NCBI GenBank assembly: GCA_963966185.1
Contig: CAWZYM010000074.1
Location: 106,001-170,000 of the forward strand
From: Rhabditoides inermis
Taxonomy: Eukaryota; Nematoda; Chromadorea; Rhabditida; Rhabditidae
Reading direction: 5' to 3'
Length of the DNA: 64,000 bases
Shown: positions 36,704 through 48,494 of the stretch, piece by piece
Position numbering within the stretch: position 1 is the first letter of the stretch
Layout of the letters: the number at the start of each line of letters is the position of its first letter
The notes under the pieces: model-generated
Told to the model about the DNA's origin: nothing
Database searches by the model: none
Seen by the model: only the letters and a program-made list of their open reading frames with translations
Position numbers and translations under genes: made by a program

Positions 36704-39246
36704 TGGTGAGTGGAACCAACCGCCAAGTGAAAACGTGAGATTTTGAACATCGCATCGCTATGAGTCATCGTACTAGTAAATAGTAGTAGACAATGAGTCT
36801 AGGTGTTTCGGTTCGAAGAGAACATGTGTATAGCAATAACGGCACATACATAAAGCAATAATGAAGTAGATGAGTCACGCTCGTTTCAATGAACCGAGAT
36901 GCGAGATTCCTCACAGTGGATTTGAGATTCAAAAAAAGATAGCAACCACAAATCTCTGTGCAGCAGGTGTACTGGAATTATAGCAACGGCACAGATGGGA
37001 GGGGAAAGAGAGTACACAGTGCTTGTTTGCAGGTCGGTGACAGATCCCCGCGTTGGCAAGCGAGTCGCCTTAAAGAAGATGCCCAACGTGTTCCAGAACC
37101 TCGCCTCGTGCAAGCGAGTCTTCCGCGAGATTCGCATGCTCTCCTCCTTCAGACACGACAACGTGAGTACTGCCTGCTATTCTCGCGGCTACTGTAGTAC
37201 TCGGAGGTTGTGGCTCGTTACTCGACGTACGCTCGCTGTTCTCACTGCCCTCTGTTGTTGACGCGTGCGCCTCTCCCTCTCCTGTAGCCTGTGTCGATAT
37301 TCCCGTAGTTGTGGTTTGTTGTGGCATTGTGGCAGAGCAAAGCCTAGACGGGAGGAGTGTCTGTCTAGTCTGAGTGAGCCACGGTCGGTCGTCATGGCTT
37401 CATCCCGCGTCACACACGGGAGAGTGGCTGTTTTGACACATGGGGACAGATTAGGGACAGCATGACAAAGTGCGCAGCGAGTGCGGCGACACATGAGAAG
37501 TGTGTGGATGTGGATGAGGACATGTATGGAAAGAGTGACGCTTTCAGGTGCTCGCACTCAAGGACATTCTCCAGCCCACCAACCCGCACTACTTCCAAGA
37601 ATTGTGAGTCTTGAGTTTCGAGTTCTGATCTATTGTTATTCGTGAAATCAGCTGGTTGGTCATCTGATCCAGAATGTAATGTCCGTGAAGTTGACTCTGC
37701 TGAGAGAGAGAGAGGGAGAGAGGGAGAGGAGTGGTGATTTGCAGCAGCTAGGAATTTGTGATGAGTGATGAGCTGCGAGTGGTGTGTAAACGTGCGGCTA
37801 GGCTAGTTGCAATCCAGCTGTCGACCTCGTGAGAGATTTGAATATGATACTCGTATTGTCTCCTTCACTCCTTCTCGCAACTCGCAACGCGCTCTATTGT
37901 AATTGGTGCCAGTCTGTGCGCAGTGAGAGCAAGTGAGAGACACGCAAACAGCCAGGTGTGAGGATCTAAGGTCAAGGATGCGCGGTTGTTTTGAACGCTG
38001 CGGATAGGTGGTAAACGATGGGGGAGCAATGTCAACTCTCCGCTTGCAGGTACGTGTTGACGGAGCTGATGCAGTCTGACCTGCACAAGATCATCGTCTC
38101 CCCGCAGCCACTGACAGTGGACCACGTGAAGGTGTTCGTGTACCAGATCCTCCGAGGACTCAAGTACCTCCACTCTGCCAACATCCTCCACCGCGACATC
38201 AAGCCCGGCAACCTGCTCGTCAACAGCAACTGCATCCTCAAGATCTGCGACTTCGGCCTGGCGAGGATATGGGATTCGCGAGAGAAGCAGAACATGACAC
38301 ACGAGGTGGTGACGCAGTACTACCGAGCGCCCGAGTTACTCATGGGAGCCCGGCGGTACACGGGAGCCATCGACATCTGGAGCATCGGCTGCATCTTCGC
38401 CGAGCTGCTCGGAAGGAGAATCCTCTTCCAGGCGCAGGGACCCATCGAACAGGTGAGCAGTTGCATCACACGTTTCGTGGTTTCTAAACGCATTGGTTTC
38501 AGTTGAATCTGATAGTGGATTTGCTGGGCACTCCTCAGCCGGAGGAGATGCGATACGCGTGCGAGGGAGCGAGGAATCACATCATGAAGGCGCCCTACAG
38601 ACCGTCGAACCTCCTCCGACTATACCAGATGAGTGGACAGGTCTCCGAGGAGGCCGTCCACCTTCTCTCCCTACTACTCTGCTTCGACCCCGACAAGAGG
38701 TGAGCAGTGCGAGAGAGAGAGAGGAGGGAGTACCTTGTGTGTTTCTAGGATCACTGTGGAGGAGGCTCTGAAGCACCCGTACCTGGAGGAGGGCCGTATG
38801 CGCTTCCACTCTTGCATGTGCACATGCTGCTACTCCGAGGCGACCGGCAGGAGACAGTTCACCACCAACATGGAGCCCGTGGTCAGTACACACTCATTGA
38901 TTCTGTTATCACCTGCTGTGTTCGTCTTCATTTCCATTCACACTGTTTGTTTCAGCACGAGCGTCCGTTCGACCCTCAGTGGGAGAAGGAGCTGTCTCGC
39001 ATGTCCATGTTCGAGCTGCGGGACAGGATGTTCAAGTACGTGACGGAGCGGCCGGCCCTCTACGGCATTCCCCTCTGCATCAACCCCAACTCGGCTGCCT
39101 ACAAGAACTTTGCCAGGTACTTCATTTGTACTCGCTTCTCCTTGCACTTTGCTTGCACTTGCTGTCCAGTACTGACGGTCGTCTGTTTCAGTTCCTCCGT
39201 CGCGCAGCCGTCCGAGTTGCCGCCGTCTCCGAATGCGTGGGACTAG
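23170..39246 (+). CDS. lit-1: Nemo-like kinase (NLK/LIT-1), MAPK-related Ser/Thr kinase
   Basis: NLK phosphorylates TCF/LEF-type factors such as POP-1 in Wnt signalling. Twelve exons (23170-23239, 33896-34066, 34670-34756, 35400-35530, 36131-36249, 37033-37162, 37548-37603, 38050-38452, 38503-38699, 38749-38881, 38956-39116, 39192-39246) give 570 residues with matching phases throughout. The N-terminal 180 residues are Ser-, Ala- and Gln-rich. The kinase domain shows the Gly loop G-Y-G-A-F-G-V-V (about 184-191), Lys207 in V-A-L-K-K, H-R-D at 302-304, D-F-G at 322-324, and activation-loop T-H-E at 338-340 where vertebrate NLK has T-Q-E. The C-terminus has the NLK-specific F-H-S-C-M-C-T-C-C block and ends P-S-P-N-A-W-D. 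A poly(A) signal AATAAA lies at 39893. Exons 4-12 are secure. Exons 1-3 rest on splice signals and phase, and exon 1 lies 10.7 kb upstream. Confidence 0.93.
23456..23491. repeat. CT microsatellite
   Basis: A pure (CT)n run inside the proposed lit-1 intron 1. Confidence 0.95.
24672..24761. repeat. CT microsatellite
   Basis: A 90-base CT run with a single TTTC interruption near 24721. Confidence 0.97.
24930..24981. repeat. CT microsatellite
   Basis: A 50-base CT run; with the array 170 bases to its left it brackets a small unique segment. Confidence 0.97.
28388..28440. repeat. Short imperfect inverted repeat containing TACGGTA
   Basis: TTACGGTATAGCCATAGG is matched, with three mismatches, by the reverse complement of CCTTGACTATACCGTAA about 20 bases downstream. 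It can form a stem with a ~17-base loop. It may be a degenerate short element carrying the TACGGTA motif found elsewhere in the window. Confidence 0.6.
36640..36698. repeat. GA microsatellite in lit-1 intron
   Basis: A nearly pure GA run in the intron between the lit-1 exons that carry the Gly loop and the catalytic lysine. Confidence 0.95.
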
Positions 39247-39915
39247 TGGGCTGTGTGCTCCCTCCTCGCTCCGCCGTTCCTTCCAAGTGCTTTCGTCTCT
39301 CGTGGGTCTGGCCTAGCCGCCCCTCTCCCTCTCTCCATTCACACACTCAACACACGCGGATACCGCCAGTCTTTCACACCCAGCGCGTGCTTCTCTCTCT
39401 TTGCGAGCCGCGCGAGTCGTCGTCGTATTTATATGTTGCATAGTGATACCCCCATAGTCCCTCCCTTCCCCCCACTCACTCACTACAGCCACAATGCTAA
39501 TTGTTATTTATTATCGAGATGTATGCATCTGTTTTCTGAGCCACGTGTACATAGTAGACTAATGGGCGGCTCTCTCACCACGCGTTGCGGGTTGCTTGGG
39601 GGTGCCGGGGTGAGCTGTGCTCGCTAGCCCCGCCCACGATAGGTCCGCCCCCTCAAAGCGCGCGCGTCTCCCACTGTGTATTCAAACCACATCCCTCTAT
39701 ACACCGTTTTATTCGAGAAACAGAGAGAGATATTACCTTTATCAATGTGTCCAATGTGATTGATGATTCAAAACAAGACATGCTCTGAGCTGATGATTAT
39801 TGTACTATTGTTTGCGATGTTTGTATTTTGGAATTGTATGTGCAACGTTTGAACAGATCCGTTTGTGTCCAATTTGGACGTTTTATGTGAGTAATAAAAA
39901 ATGCGAATATAAATC
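39247..39915 (+). other. lit-1 3' untranslated region
   Basis: The sequence after the lit-1 stop codon is CT-rich at first and AT-rich later. It ends with a canonical AATAAA at 39893-39898, giving a 3' UTR of about 670 bases. No other gene signal is visible. Confidence 0.6.
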
Positions 39916-40560
39916 CGTGTTCGTTTGAATTTGAATTCTGGCTGAAGGCGCCAACAAAGAGATTATGGTTCTAGAACACGATTCATTGCATTCATACTAA
40001 GTACTAACGAAAAACCCTGTAAGTACATTTAAAAAATGTCTCTTGTTCAAAACAAATTGATACAATCTCAAAATGATACAAAACGTTCGACTTTAGGGCG
40101 AAAGCCATTGTGCACATTTTGAAATGACGACGTACTCGATGCTATTTAAGAATACAATAATCAGGAATAGAGTCCTCTTTTTCCTTGGTTTGTCATGTGC
40201 AGTCTGACGCAAGTCGGTCAGTCTTGGACGCTGAACAAGGAGAGGTGTCACCTTGTGGACACATTCATGATTAAAAGATATCAATCGAGACAGACCACTT
40301 GATCGTACAGAATTTCGCGTCGTCTGCACGTCTGCGTAAAACATTTCATCCGAGGTTATGGGGTATCCCCGATGGCATGCACGAAAACTAACATTAAGTC
40401 AGTAAATTACGTTTGCAGGTATATTTTGAGGTGTCACGATATATATTTAATAGCTTTTTGCGTGCTCCTCTCGTTTCTGCGCGCATTTTCACAGGACAGG
40501 TCGTTATGAATGCTCGAATTTCCATGAAGGTAACATTTCCATGAAATGACGACGTCTGGA
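39916..40560. other. Intergenic, with one unassigned minus-strand open frame
   Basis: AT-rich intergenic DNA separates lit-1 from the REEP gene. A minus-strand frame at 40093-40344 (83 codons, basic in the middle, hydrophobic near the end) could be a remnant of a mobile element, but I recognise no family and no start or splice context. Confidence 0.3.
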
Positions 40561-40565
40561 GGATC

Positions 40566-40573
40566 GCATAAAA
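40566..40573 (+). promoter_or_regulatory. Possible TATA-like box of the REEP gene
   Basis: CATAAAAG lies about 56 bases upstream of the REEP start codon, followed by GC-rich sequence. The position is compatible with a core promoter and a short leader. There is no other support. Confidence 0.3.
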
Positions 40574-40628
40574 GCCGGCGGGTGGGATCGGCAGCCACAC
40601 TCACCCCCACTCGTCTCCTCCACTCGAA

Positions 40629-41313
40629 ATGGCTTCCGTCGCCTCCGCCCCACCCAGGCTGACCAGGAGTGCGGCTCTCCTCCCTCCCTCCCCCTCCCTC
40701 CCTCACCTGCTCTCTCTAGGTCGGTCTGCCCGCCCTGAGAAGGACGTTCTCGCGTACCTGTACTCTCCGCACGGCCCTGCCATTGACACGAAGCTGGCCG
40801 AGATCGAGAAGCAGTCGGGTCTGAAGAGGGAGCAGCTGGCTGGCGGCGCGGGAGCCGTCGTCGGTATCTACCTGGTCGTCGGATCCGCCGCCGGACTCCT
40901 CTGCAACGCCATCGGATTCGCCGCGCCCGCCTATCACTCCGTCAAGGTATGCCAAGTACTCCGCTGGCTAGCTTGGATTACGGGAAATTACGGTAGTCTA
41001 CCGTACCCTTCAGGCTATTCGCACTGATCGCAAGGACGACGACACCAGTGGCTCACCTACTGGACCGTGTTTGGATTCTTCGCGTGTGCCGATTTTTTCG
41101 CCGAGGGAATTATGGCCACCTTCCCCGTCTACTACCTGCTCAAGGTGTCGTTGGCATACCGTAATCCTACTTACCGTACTCATTCAGTGCATCTTCCTGC
41201 TCTACCTGTACTGCCGCAGACGATGGGCGCCCAGAAGCTGTACAGAGTGTGATCGACCGATGGTGACTCGCATCGATGCGTACATGGGAACCGGCGCCGA
41301 GAAGAAGGAGTAG
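40629..41313 (+). CDS. REEP5/YOP-1-like ER-shaping protein (TB2/DP1/HVA22), with sequence frameshifts
   Basis: This family uses hydrophobic hairpins to shape tubular endoplasmic reticulum. Exons 40629-40668, 40720-40946, 41014-41144 and 41188-41313 encode a protein of about 175 residues, the usual size. Clear family blocks are A-E-I-E-K-Q-S-G-L-K-R-E-Q, the Gly-rich first hairpin ending N-A-I-G-F-A-A-P-A-Y-H-S-V-K, D-D-D-T then W-L-T-Y-W-T-V-F-G-F-F, and F-P-V-Y-Y-L-L-K-C-I-F-L-L-Y-L-Y. Four places break the frame by one base each, near 41046, 41212, 41252 and 41260; each looks like one base lost from a short C or G run. Exon lengths return to whole codons if one base is counted back in exon 3 and three in exon 4. 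I read these as sequencing errors rather than true pseudogene lesions, because the codons between are otherwise conserved. Confidence 0.85.
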
Positions 41314-41821
41314 ACTGGCCAGACATACACACGTGTACTCGAATTGCTTGACCCGGATGTGATAAAGAGATCTGCTGACTTGTTGTTGTTTTAATTGAGT
41401 GAATGCATATATCTTGTTCTACCTGTACCGACCTTAGACGAGTGGGCATTTCGTGTCCGCATGTCCCCTTTCTCACAGACAGGTCGCATCATCTTGTTTC
41501 TGTGTGCGGACCACCGCCCAAGCTGCCTGCCTCTCCGAGAGTGAGGGAGTGTGAAGAGTCTCTCGGCCAAAGACGATTCCGCGATACGATCACTTGTACA
41601 TGAGAGAAGAGACGGCAATACACACATCTCTCATCTCGGAAACACTCAAGACCGTCGACAAAAATAGAGAAAAACGCCAGAAAATTTTGATCGTTTATCG
41701 TATATGCGCATTAATTATTAACCGGGATACATTAAACACGTATGCAGTCTAAGAAATAACTTATGCAGTCTAAAGAAATAACTAAACGAAAACACGTAAA
41801 TAATAGGATAAACACTTTCAT
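41314..41821. other. Intergenic between convergent REEP and HIP genes
   Basis: Both flanking genes end here, so this holds their 3' UTRs. No further gene signal is seen. A near-duplicate AATAACTTATGCAGTCTAA / GCAGTCTAAGAAATAACT (about 41743-41785) is a small direct repeat. Confidence 0.5.
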
Positions 41822-44800
41822 TTAGTCAAGATCGGGCTCAGGCGCCTTAGTGGGCGGGTTCTGCTTGGGCGGAGCCTGAGAGGCCGAGGGAGTGGAGGTC
41901 CGCAGTCAGGGTCGTCGCAGGGTCCACCGCCGCATCCTCCAAAGTTCATTCCGGTCGGCATACCGCCGGCGCCTCCCTTGGCCTTAGACTGAAACGAGCC
42001 AATCACCATCCATCTACAAATCCACCCTGTCCCAATCCACCCACACACACTCACCTGCATCTTGGCAAAGAGGTTCATGATCTTGGGGTTGTTCATATGC
42101 CTTCATGAGGGCAGACGGGTTCTGCATCACCTCCATGAAGGCGGGAAGGACCTCGGGATCCTGCATCGCCTCCATCATGTCGGGGTCGTTGAGGAGGTCA
42201 GCGAGACCGGGCGGGATTCCGCCCGCGCCTCCGCCCATACTCCCATACCCGGCATTCCACCGAATCCAGGCATGCCACCTGCAACGCCGTCTCTCATCTC
42301 ATCTGTCGGCCTAGGCCGTGTCCACCCACCTCCCATCTCCTTCTCGCGCTCCTCCTGTTCCTTCCTCGCCCTCTCGTTCTCCTCCTGGGCGCGACGCACG
42401 CGCTCCCTCTCTCCCTCAGTTCCTTCTCCGCAGCCACGCGCTCCTTGGCGCGGTTATACTCCTGCATCTTCTTCGCCTGAAACCACAATGAGATACCAAT
42501 AGTGTTGAACTGTCAGCTCCACTCGAACCTCATCGTGTTTGATCTCAAATCTGTATCTCCCGTATCTGTCACGAATGTACACATGTCTCATCAAAGCCCT
42601 CATCGAATCACATGTCCCCGTTCCCCTCTCTCGTCTTGTATTCCTCTGCCTCCTCTCTTCACCCAGGTGGAACACACAAACATGCAGGACATTCGGTGAC
42701 GATACTTACATTCTTCTCTCCATACACCCTCACTCATGATATCATGTCCCTATCACAATACACTCAAGAGACGGCGGCGGCGGCAGCAGCAAAAGAGGAT
42801 CCGGGCAACGGTAGAACAAACACTCCATCTCCTCCTCACTACAGCCACACTCTCTCCATCTCTCTATCTTCTCTCTTTCACCTTCCCGCCCAACTTCCAC
42901 GCACAAGTACATCACACATTGATAAATAAGCCACGGTGGCCAAGGTTCGAGCCAGAGTTCCTCATAGCAAGCGATAGCCAGACACAATGCCGACTAATTG
43001 ACAAAGCTACTCACACGCGAACGCTGCTCATTCACTCAATCGCTGCAACCCGCCCTCCTTCCCTCGTTGTTCGACCCGTCTCTAGCAGTCTCGCTTTACA
43101 ACGCACAAAAAAGAACAAAAAGTCGTGCGTCCAAGGGCAACAATAAACCCAGAACCTCGATCAACTATGCATAATCAATCATTAAAACCCAATCCGCCTC
43201 CATCTCCGCTACTATCTTGCGTGACAGGGAAACTCGCGTGGTCCCTCCCCTTCCCTCCCGTGTCGCGTCCGCCCATCTCACCCGCTCGCGGGCCCGCTAT
43301 CCATTCCCCCTCCCTCGGCCCTCCCATCCCCTCGCCTCCCCGCCAGCAGCCTCCCAGCTGTCACTGCGACGACGCGTCCGACACAGGCAATGCAGCCGCG
43401 CGACTAGACACCTCAGCACACGACCCACCACAACACCACTGCACTACACCACTGCTACACACCCACTCACTATGACGACCCATTGCTAGTTCTGCTAGTC
43501 GCTGCTGCGGTCGCGGCTTCCACCGCGTCCCACGCTACTTTCGACCACAACACAGGTGAGCGCTTTTACTATTCACTTTTTCAAGTACTCATGTTTCCAA
43601 TCGCAAAAAAATCTCTCTGATTTCGAGATCCTCCTCGATATCCGCGTGCGCGAGAGATTTCTCAATTTCAATCGAAATTCGCAAACAAACTCTTGACTGT
43701 GCCACCCAAATCCCGGTGCTCTCATGCAGCCAGATCTCGTGACACTACGTGACACTACAACATAAAAAGGAAACAAAAAGGTCAATTTCCGAATGTTGCA
43801 GCAAGAACCCAATTGCTGATCGTCGGTCCGACGCGTCTCGACGGCTACCAACGACGAATCGTCGCGCAGCTAGTGCCCCAGTACGAAGAAATCACGCGGC
43901 ACGGTGAGACTTATTATATTAAATTATATTTTTCATTCGCATTCGAAAAAGTTGTGTGGGTGTGGCGTTATTCTTGGATCAATACACTTCGATCACTCTC
44001 TGAAATACGATCTGCTACTTTGCGGTGACAGGCAACAAACAACAAAACTACATTTCTGATACTACTTGTCACATACCCCCCTCTCTCTTTCCTCTCTTCT
44101 TGTCGGCTGTTTGGATCAATGCCTGCCGGGCAGCACCAGCTGTAATGAGTTACCCCGGCAGTGTCCGATCACCTCGCTTGTTTGTGTCTCACTTCTATCC
44201 ATCCATTCCAATAGCCAGAGCATCTTGTATCGATCCACTCGCGCCAATCACTCGCTATGCGTTTTTCGGAGTGTCAGTAGCGCCGCGCCTCGCTCACTTT
44301 CGTCAATTACACCGACAGCGCGGTGGTTCTCTATCTCCATCGCACTCTCGTCTTTCTCTCTCTCTCTCAGTTCACATGAACAAGGCCCGCATTGAATAGT
44401 TGAGGCGTAATGCGAAGGGGAGAAAACGCATCTCTCAACATATGCCCGCCTCGGCTCGTTTTCAAACACACTCGTGAGCAAGAAGCTAGAGAAAAAAAAC
44501 ACTCCAGGCAATCAAAATCCTAACGGATCCTCGCACCGCAAAAAGCGAAGTGCTAATTTATCTTGTTCATGTTCAAACATTGAGGGATAAAACAATGATG
44601 TTTTCCAGCGGCAGCTCGCGACCTCACATTGCTCGAGCGGGGAGCGGATCTCGCAGCCGTCTCCGATGAGGACTCCCACGTCCTCCGACGGCTTCCCCTC
44701 CCACCTTCCAACTATTCAGAGGTACTTATTATATTCCCATCACAACGTATGCCACAACGATAGTAGCTTCTATAGGTACTCATTGCTTCTCTGGGAGCAG

Positions 44801-47800
44801 ACGAGATGAGCCTCACCCATATCGACATTCTCTATCAGCACATCAAGACGGACCGACCCTTGATGGTTGTCGAGATAGGTCAATTTCCATTTATGGTATA
44901 TTTGTCAAACGCGCGCTTTTCAGGAGAACCGACGGTTCAGCTGCGCGCTTTGCTTAAAAAGGGCACCGCGTGCTGGGGACGATCCGCTCTCTCCGACAAT
45001 TTGTCGACCCACTCCGTCTACCTGTGCAACGACGTCAATCCGGGTACGACTCCGGCCATCGCTACCCACTCTATCGTCGCATTCGATGGACCCGTAAAGA
45101 TCAACGAGGAGTCGTTCACTGGGTCTATCTGGCCGTGCATGTTTGCGTCGGCCGCCAAGAGCAAGAAGCGTGTAGTCGAATCCGAGTCTGAGGAGGAAGA
45201 GGAGATTATCGTCAACGATGATAAGTCGACCGAGAAGGACGACGACGACGATAACGAAAACAATGACTCCAAGGAAGATGAAGACGACGATGATAAGAAG
45301 AAGATGCGCAACATCAAAGAGAAGGAGAAGCTGACGTGCAAATACCGCAAATCGTGCTATGAAACCGGAAAACTACCAGAGATCACCGTCGCTCCGTCCG
45401 TCAAAGTCTACAAGCAGAAAGCAAATGATAGCAACGAGACGACGACGATGACGACAAGGAGGACAACATCACGGAGCTGAAACTGGATTGCAAATACCGA
45501 AAGTCGTGCTACAAGGAGCGCGGAGTTCCGCAGACCAAGAAGGACGAGGAAAGGGAAGCACATTCGGTGCTTTCGCACAGAGAAGTCCCCCATGTAGGAA
45601 AGAAGAGGACACTGAAGGAGATTGCAGAGAAGACCGTTTCCAAGGTGCATAAGAAGGAGGAGGCAGCTGCGAAACGCCCACTTCCTGCTTCCATCATCGT
45701 CGAGAAGAAATTTGAGGCGATGGAAGAAGAGATGCACAAGAAGCTCTCCTGCAAGTATCGCAAGAGCTGCTACGAATCAGGAGACCTGCCGGAGATAGAG
45801 GAATCGTCTTTTGTTCTACCCTCTCTTCCCCTCTTCTCATCGTTCTCTAACGATGACGACGACGAGAAGAAAGATGACGTCGTTTTCGAGAAAATGGAGG
45901 AAGAACAGAAGAAGTTCTACTGCAAGTACCGCAAGTCGTGCTACGAAACGGGGCAGCTGCCGGAGATCGAGAGCCAGCTGGAGACCATCACCTTGCGCAA
46001 CATTGGAGATCTGAGAGAAGTACCGACTCGGGTCGTCTCTCTTCAGGAGCGATGCAAATATCGCAAATCGTGTTACGAGACCGGACAGCTCCCGGACCTC
46101 AGCGTTCCCATCGAGAAGTTCGAGGAAACTGCCAAAATTAAGGAGGAGGTGCCTACGAGCATGGACGCCCTGAAGGTGTTCTGCAAATACAGGAAGAGCT
46201 GCTACGCGCATATCGCCGAGGAGGGATCGGTCGACACTGTGAAGAAGATCCGCAAGCAGAGAACCGTTCAAAAAAGAGCTGCAGCGACGTCTTCGCCGCG
46301 AGCAGCGCCGCCAGCTTCGTGATCAATGGCGACTCAAGACTTCCGACGAGGAGGATGAGGAGAAGATATCGAGGACCATCAAGGATAAGAACAAGAAGAA
46401 AGGCACTGGAAAATCAGCTATGGTCCTGGAACCTGTTGCCACCAAAGTCATAGAGAAGGCGGCTAGCAAAGACAAGAACAAGCTCGACAAGGACCTTGAG
46501 TCGAATGAGGACGACGATATTCCTGTTGCGGTCAAGGTCGCTGTAAACAAGGCTACTCGGACAACGACAGCAATGAGGACGACGACGACAACGAAGGAGA
46601 TGACAAAGATGAGAGCAAGGAGAACAAGAAGACCAAGGCCGACAGTGACGATAAGGGTGATGACAGTGAGGAAGAAAAGGACGTCGTCGCTGCCAAACAC
46701 GCACACAAAAAACAAGGAAGGAAGAACGTGAAGAAGGCGCCCAAGAACAATGAGGACGATGATGATAACAGTGAGAAGGAGGACGATTATAGCGAAGAGG
46801 ATGAGAAACATAACGAGAAGGACACGTCAGATGAAGACAAATGGAAGAGAGAGCGAAGAGAAGGAGAAAAAGAAATCTGTTAAGAAAAGCAAGGCCGCCG
46901 CCGCCGCAGCTAGATTGGCAGCAGAGATGGCCGCCGAGGAAGTCCTTCATCGAGCCACCAAGAAGAAGGGAAAGAAGGCGCAGTCCAAGGACGACTCAGA
47001 CTCTGAGGAAGATCACGTGAAGAAGCATGTAGAAAATAATAACGTCCAAAAAAAGGACAATGACTCTGCCGAAGAAGACGCGAAGGAAGTCGCCCACAAG
47101 CACGCTAAGAAGACAAAGAAGGAAGACGATGACAGTGACGAAGATGTCAAGGAGGCCACTGCTACTTCGAAGCACGGAAAGAAGTCGGAAGACAGTGAAG
47201 AGGATGACAACGGTGACGGGGAACTCACTCAGGAGAAGAAGGAATTCTGCAAATATCGTAAGAGCTGTTACAAATCCGGAGACAAGCCTGTCATTGACGA
47301 ACACTATCACAGCTTCCACAACACCTACAACAAGGAAGACGATGAAGAAGACGATGAGAAGCGCAAAATCGTATCTCATGCCCACAGTGAAGAAGAGCGC
47401 AAGCTTGAGTGCAAGTACCGGAAGAGCTGCTACGAAACTGGAGTGCTACCGGAGATTCGCCATCTCAGCCCGCATCAGACACCTACTTCCCTGCCATGGA
47501 ATGACGATGAAGCTCAAATGCAAATATCGAAAGAGCTGCTACGCCGCCGAAGGTTACGAGAAGGACTCTGACGATGATGCACACGTCGTTGAGAAAGAGG
47601 AGAAGAGAAAGCCTATCAAGGAAGTCACTGAGGAACCGCGAGTGGAGAAGAAGCGCGTTGAAGTTGCGCGAGAGCAGACGAAGCAGCACCGCGACAAGGA
47701 GATCAAGATGGAGAAGAAGGTCGACGCAGCCGCCAAAGCGGCCGACGAGGACGCTGACGACGACCGGTTGGACGTAGAGAACAAGCTCTCCTGCAAGTAT

Positions 47801-48463
47801 CGCAAGAGTTGTTACTCGAGTCTACCCAAGGAAACAAGAGAGGATCACGCAGGCAACATGGCCCGGCAACACGTGCGACCGGCTGCAGTTGCGGCTGGAG
47901 AATCAGGTGCGCTTCCCCACAGGGAGAAGTGCAACGAGTACTACCTCTCGTGCAGAGAGAAACTCGGCCTGCCTCCCAAGGAGAAAGCGCCCATCGGCCC
48001 CAACGGACGTCGCCTCTGCCGCAAGCGCAAGCCAGAGTAGCTCCGGCCGCTCCTATGATCTTCTCTTGCCTTACCGGTTTCCCACCAGCGTCCCGCTAGA
48101 ATTTGTCCCTCTAGATGTAGTGTATCATTCGACTGCGACATTTCCTGTGTGATAGGTCTGTCCGAATAAAGTCCTAATATATATGTAATGATTGTAATGT
48201 AGAATGTCTACCCTCGTCGTCCCTGACTCACGTTTTTCTCCACCTCCTTGAGCCACTCGTTGGCAGTGTCATCGTAGTCGATGCGACAAGCAGTGGCGAG
48301 GTCCTTGTGCGCCTCTACCATTGTCCCAGAAGTCTCTTCGCACGTCCACGGAATTTGTATCCCGCAGCAGAGTCAGGGTTCAGCTCAATCGCGCGGTCGC
48401 AATCGGCAATAGCAGCGTTGCACTTCTTCTGGCGCAAAAGTGCACTGAAAATAAAAATAAAAA

Positions 48464-48494
<31 letters not shown>

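Noticed and set aside
40093..40344. Possible transposase remnant on the minus strand
   Set aside because: No catalytic motif or terminal repeat could be found; only an unassigned open frame.
40629..41313. Calling REEP (and HIP) pseudogenes because of frameshifts
   Set aside because: The breaks are mostly single bases in short homopolymers, reading frames between them are conserved, splice sites are intact and neighbouring genes in the same segment show the same pattern, which points to sequence errors.
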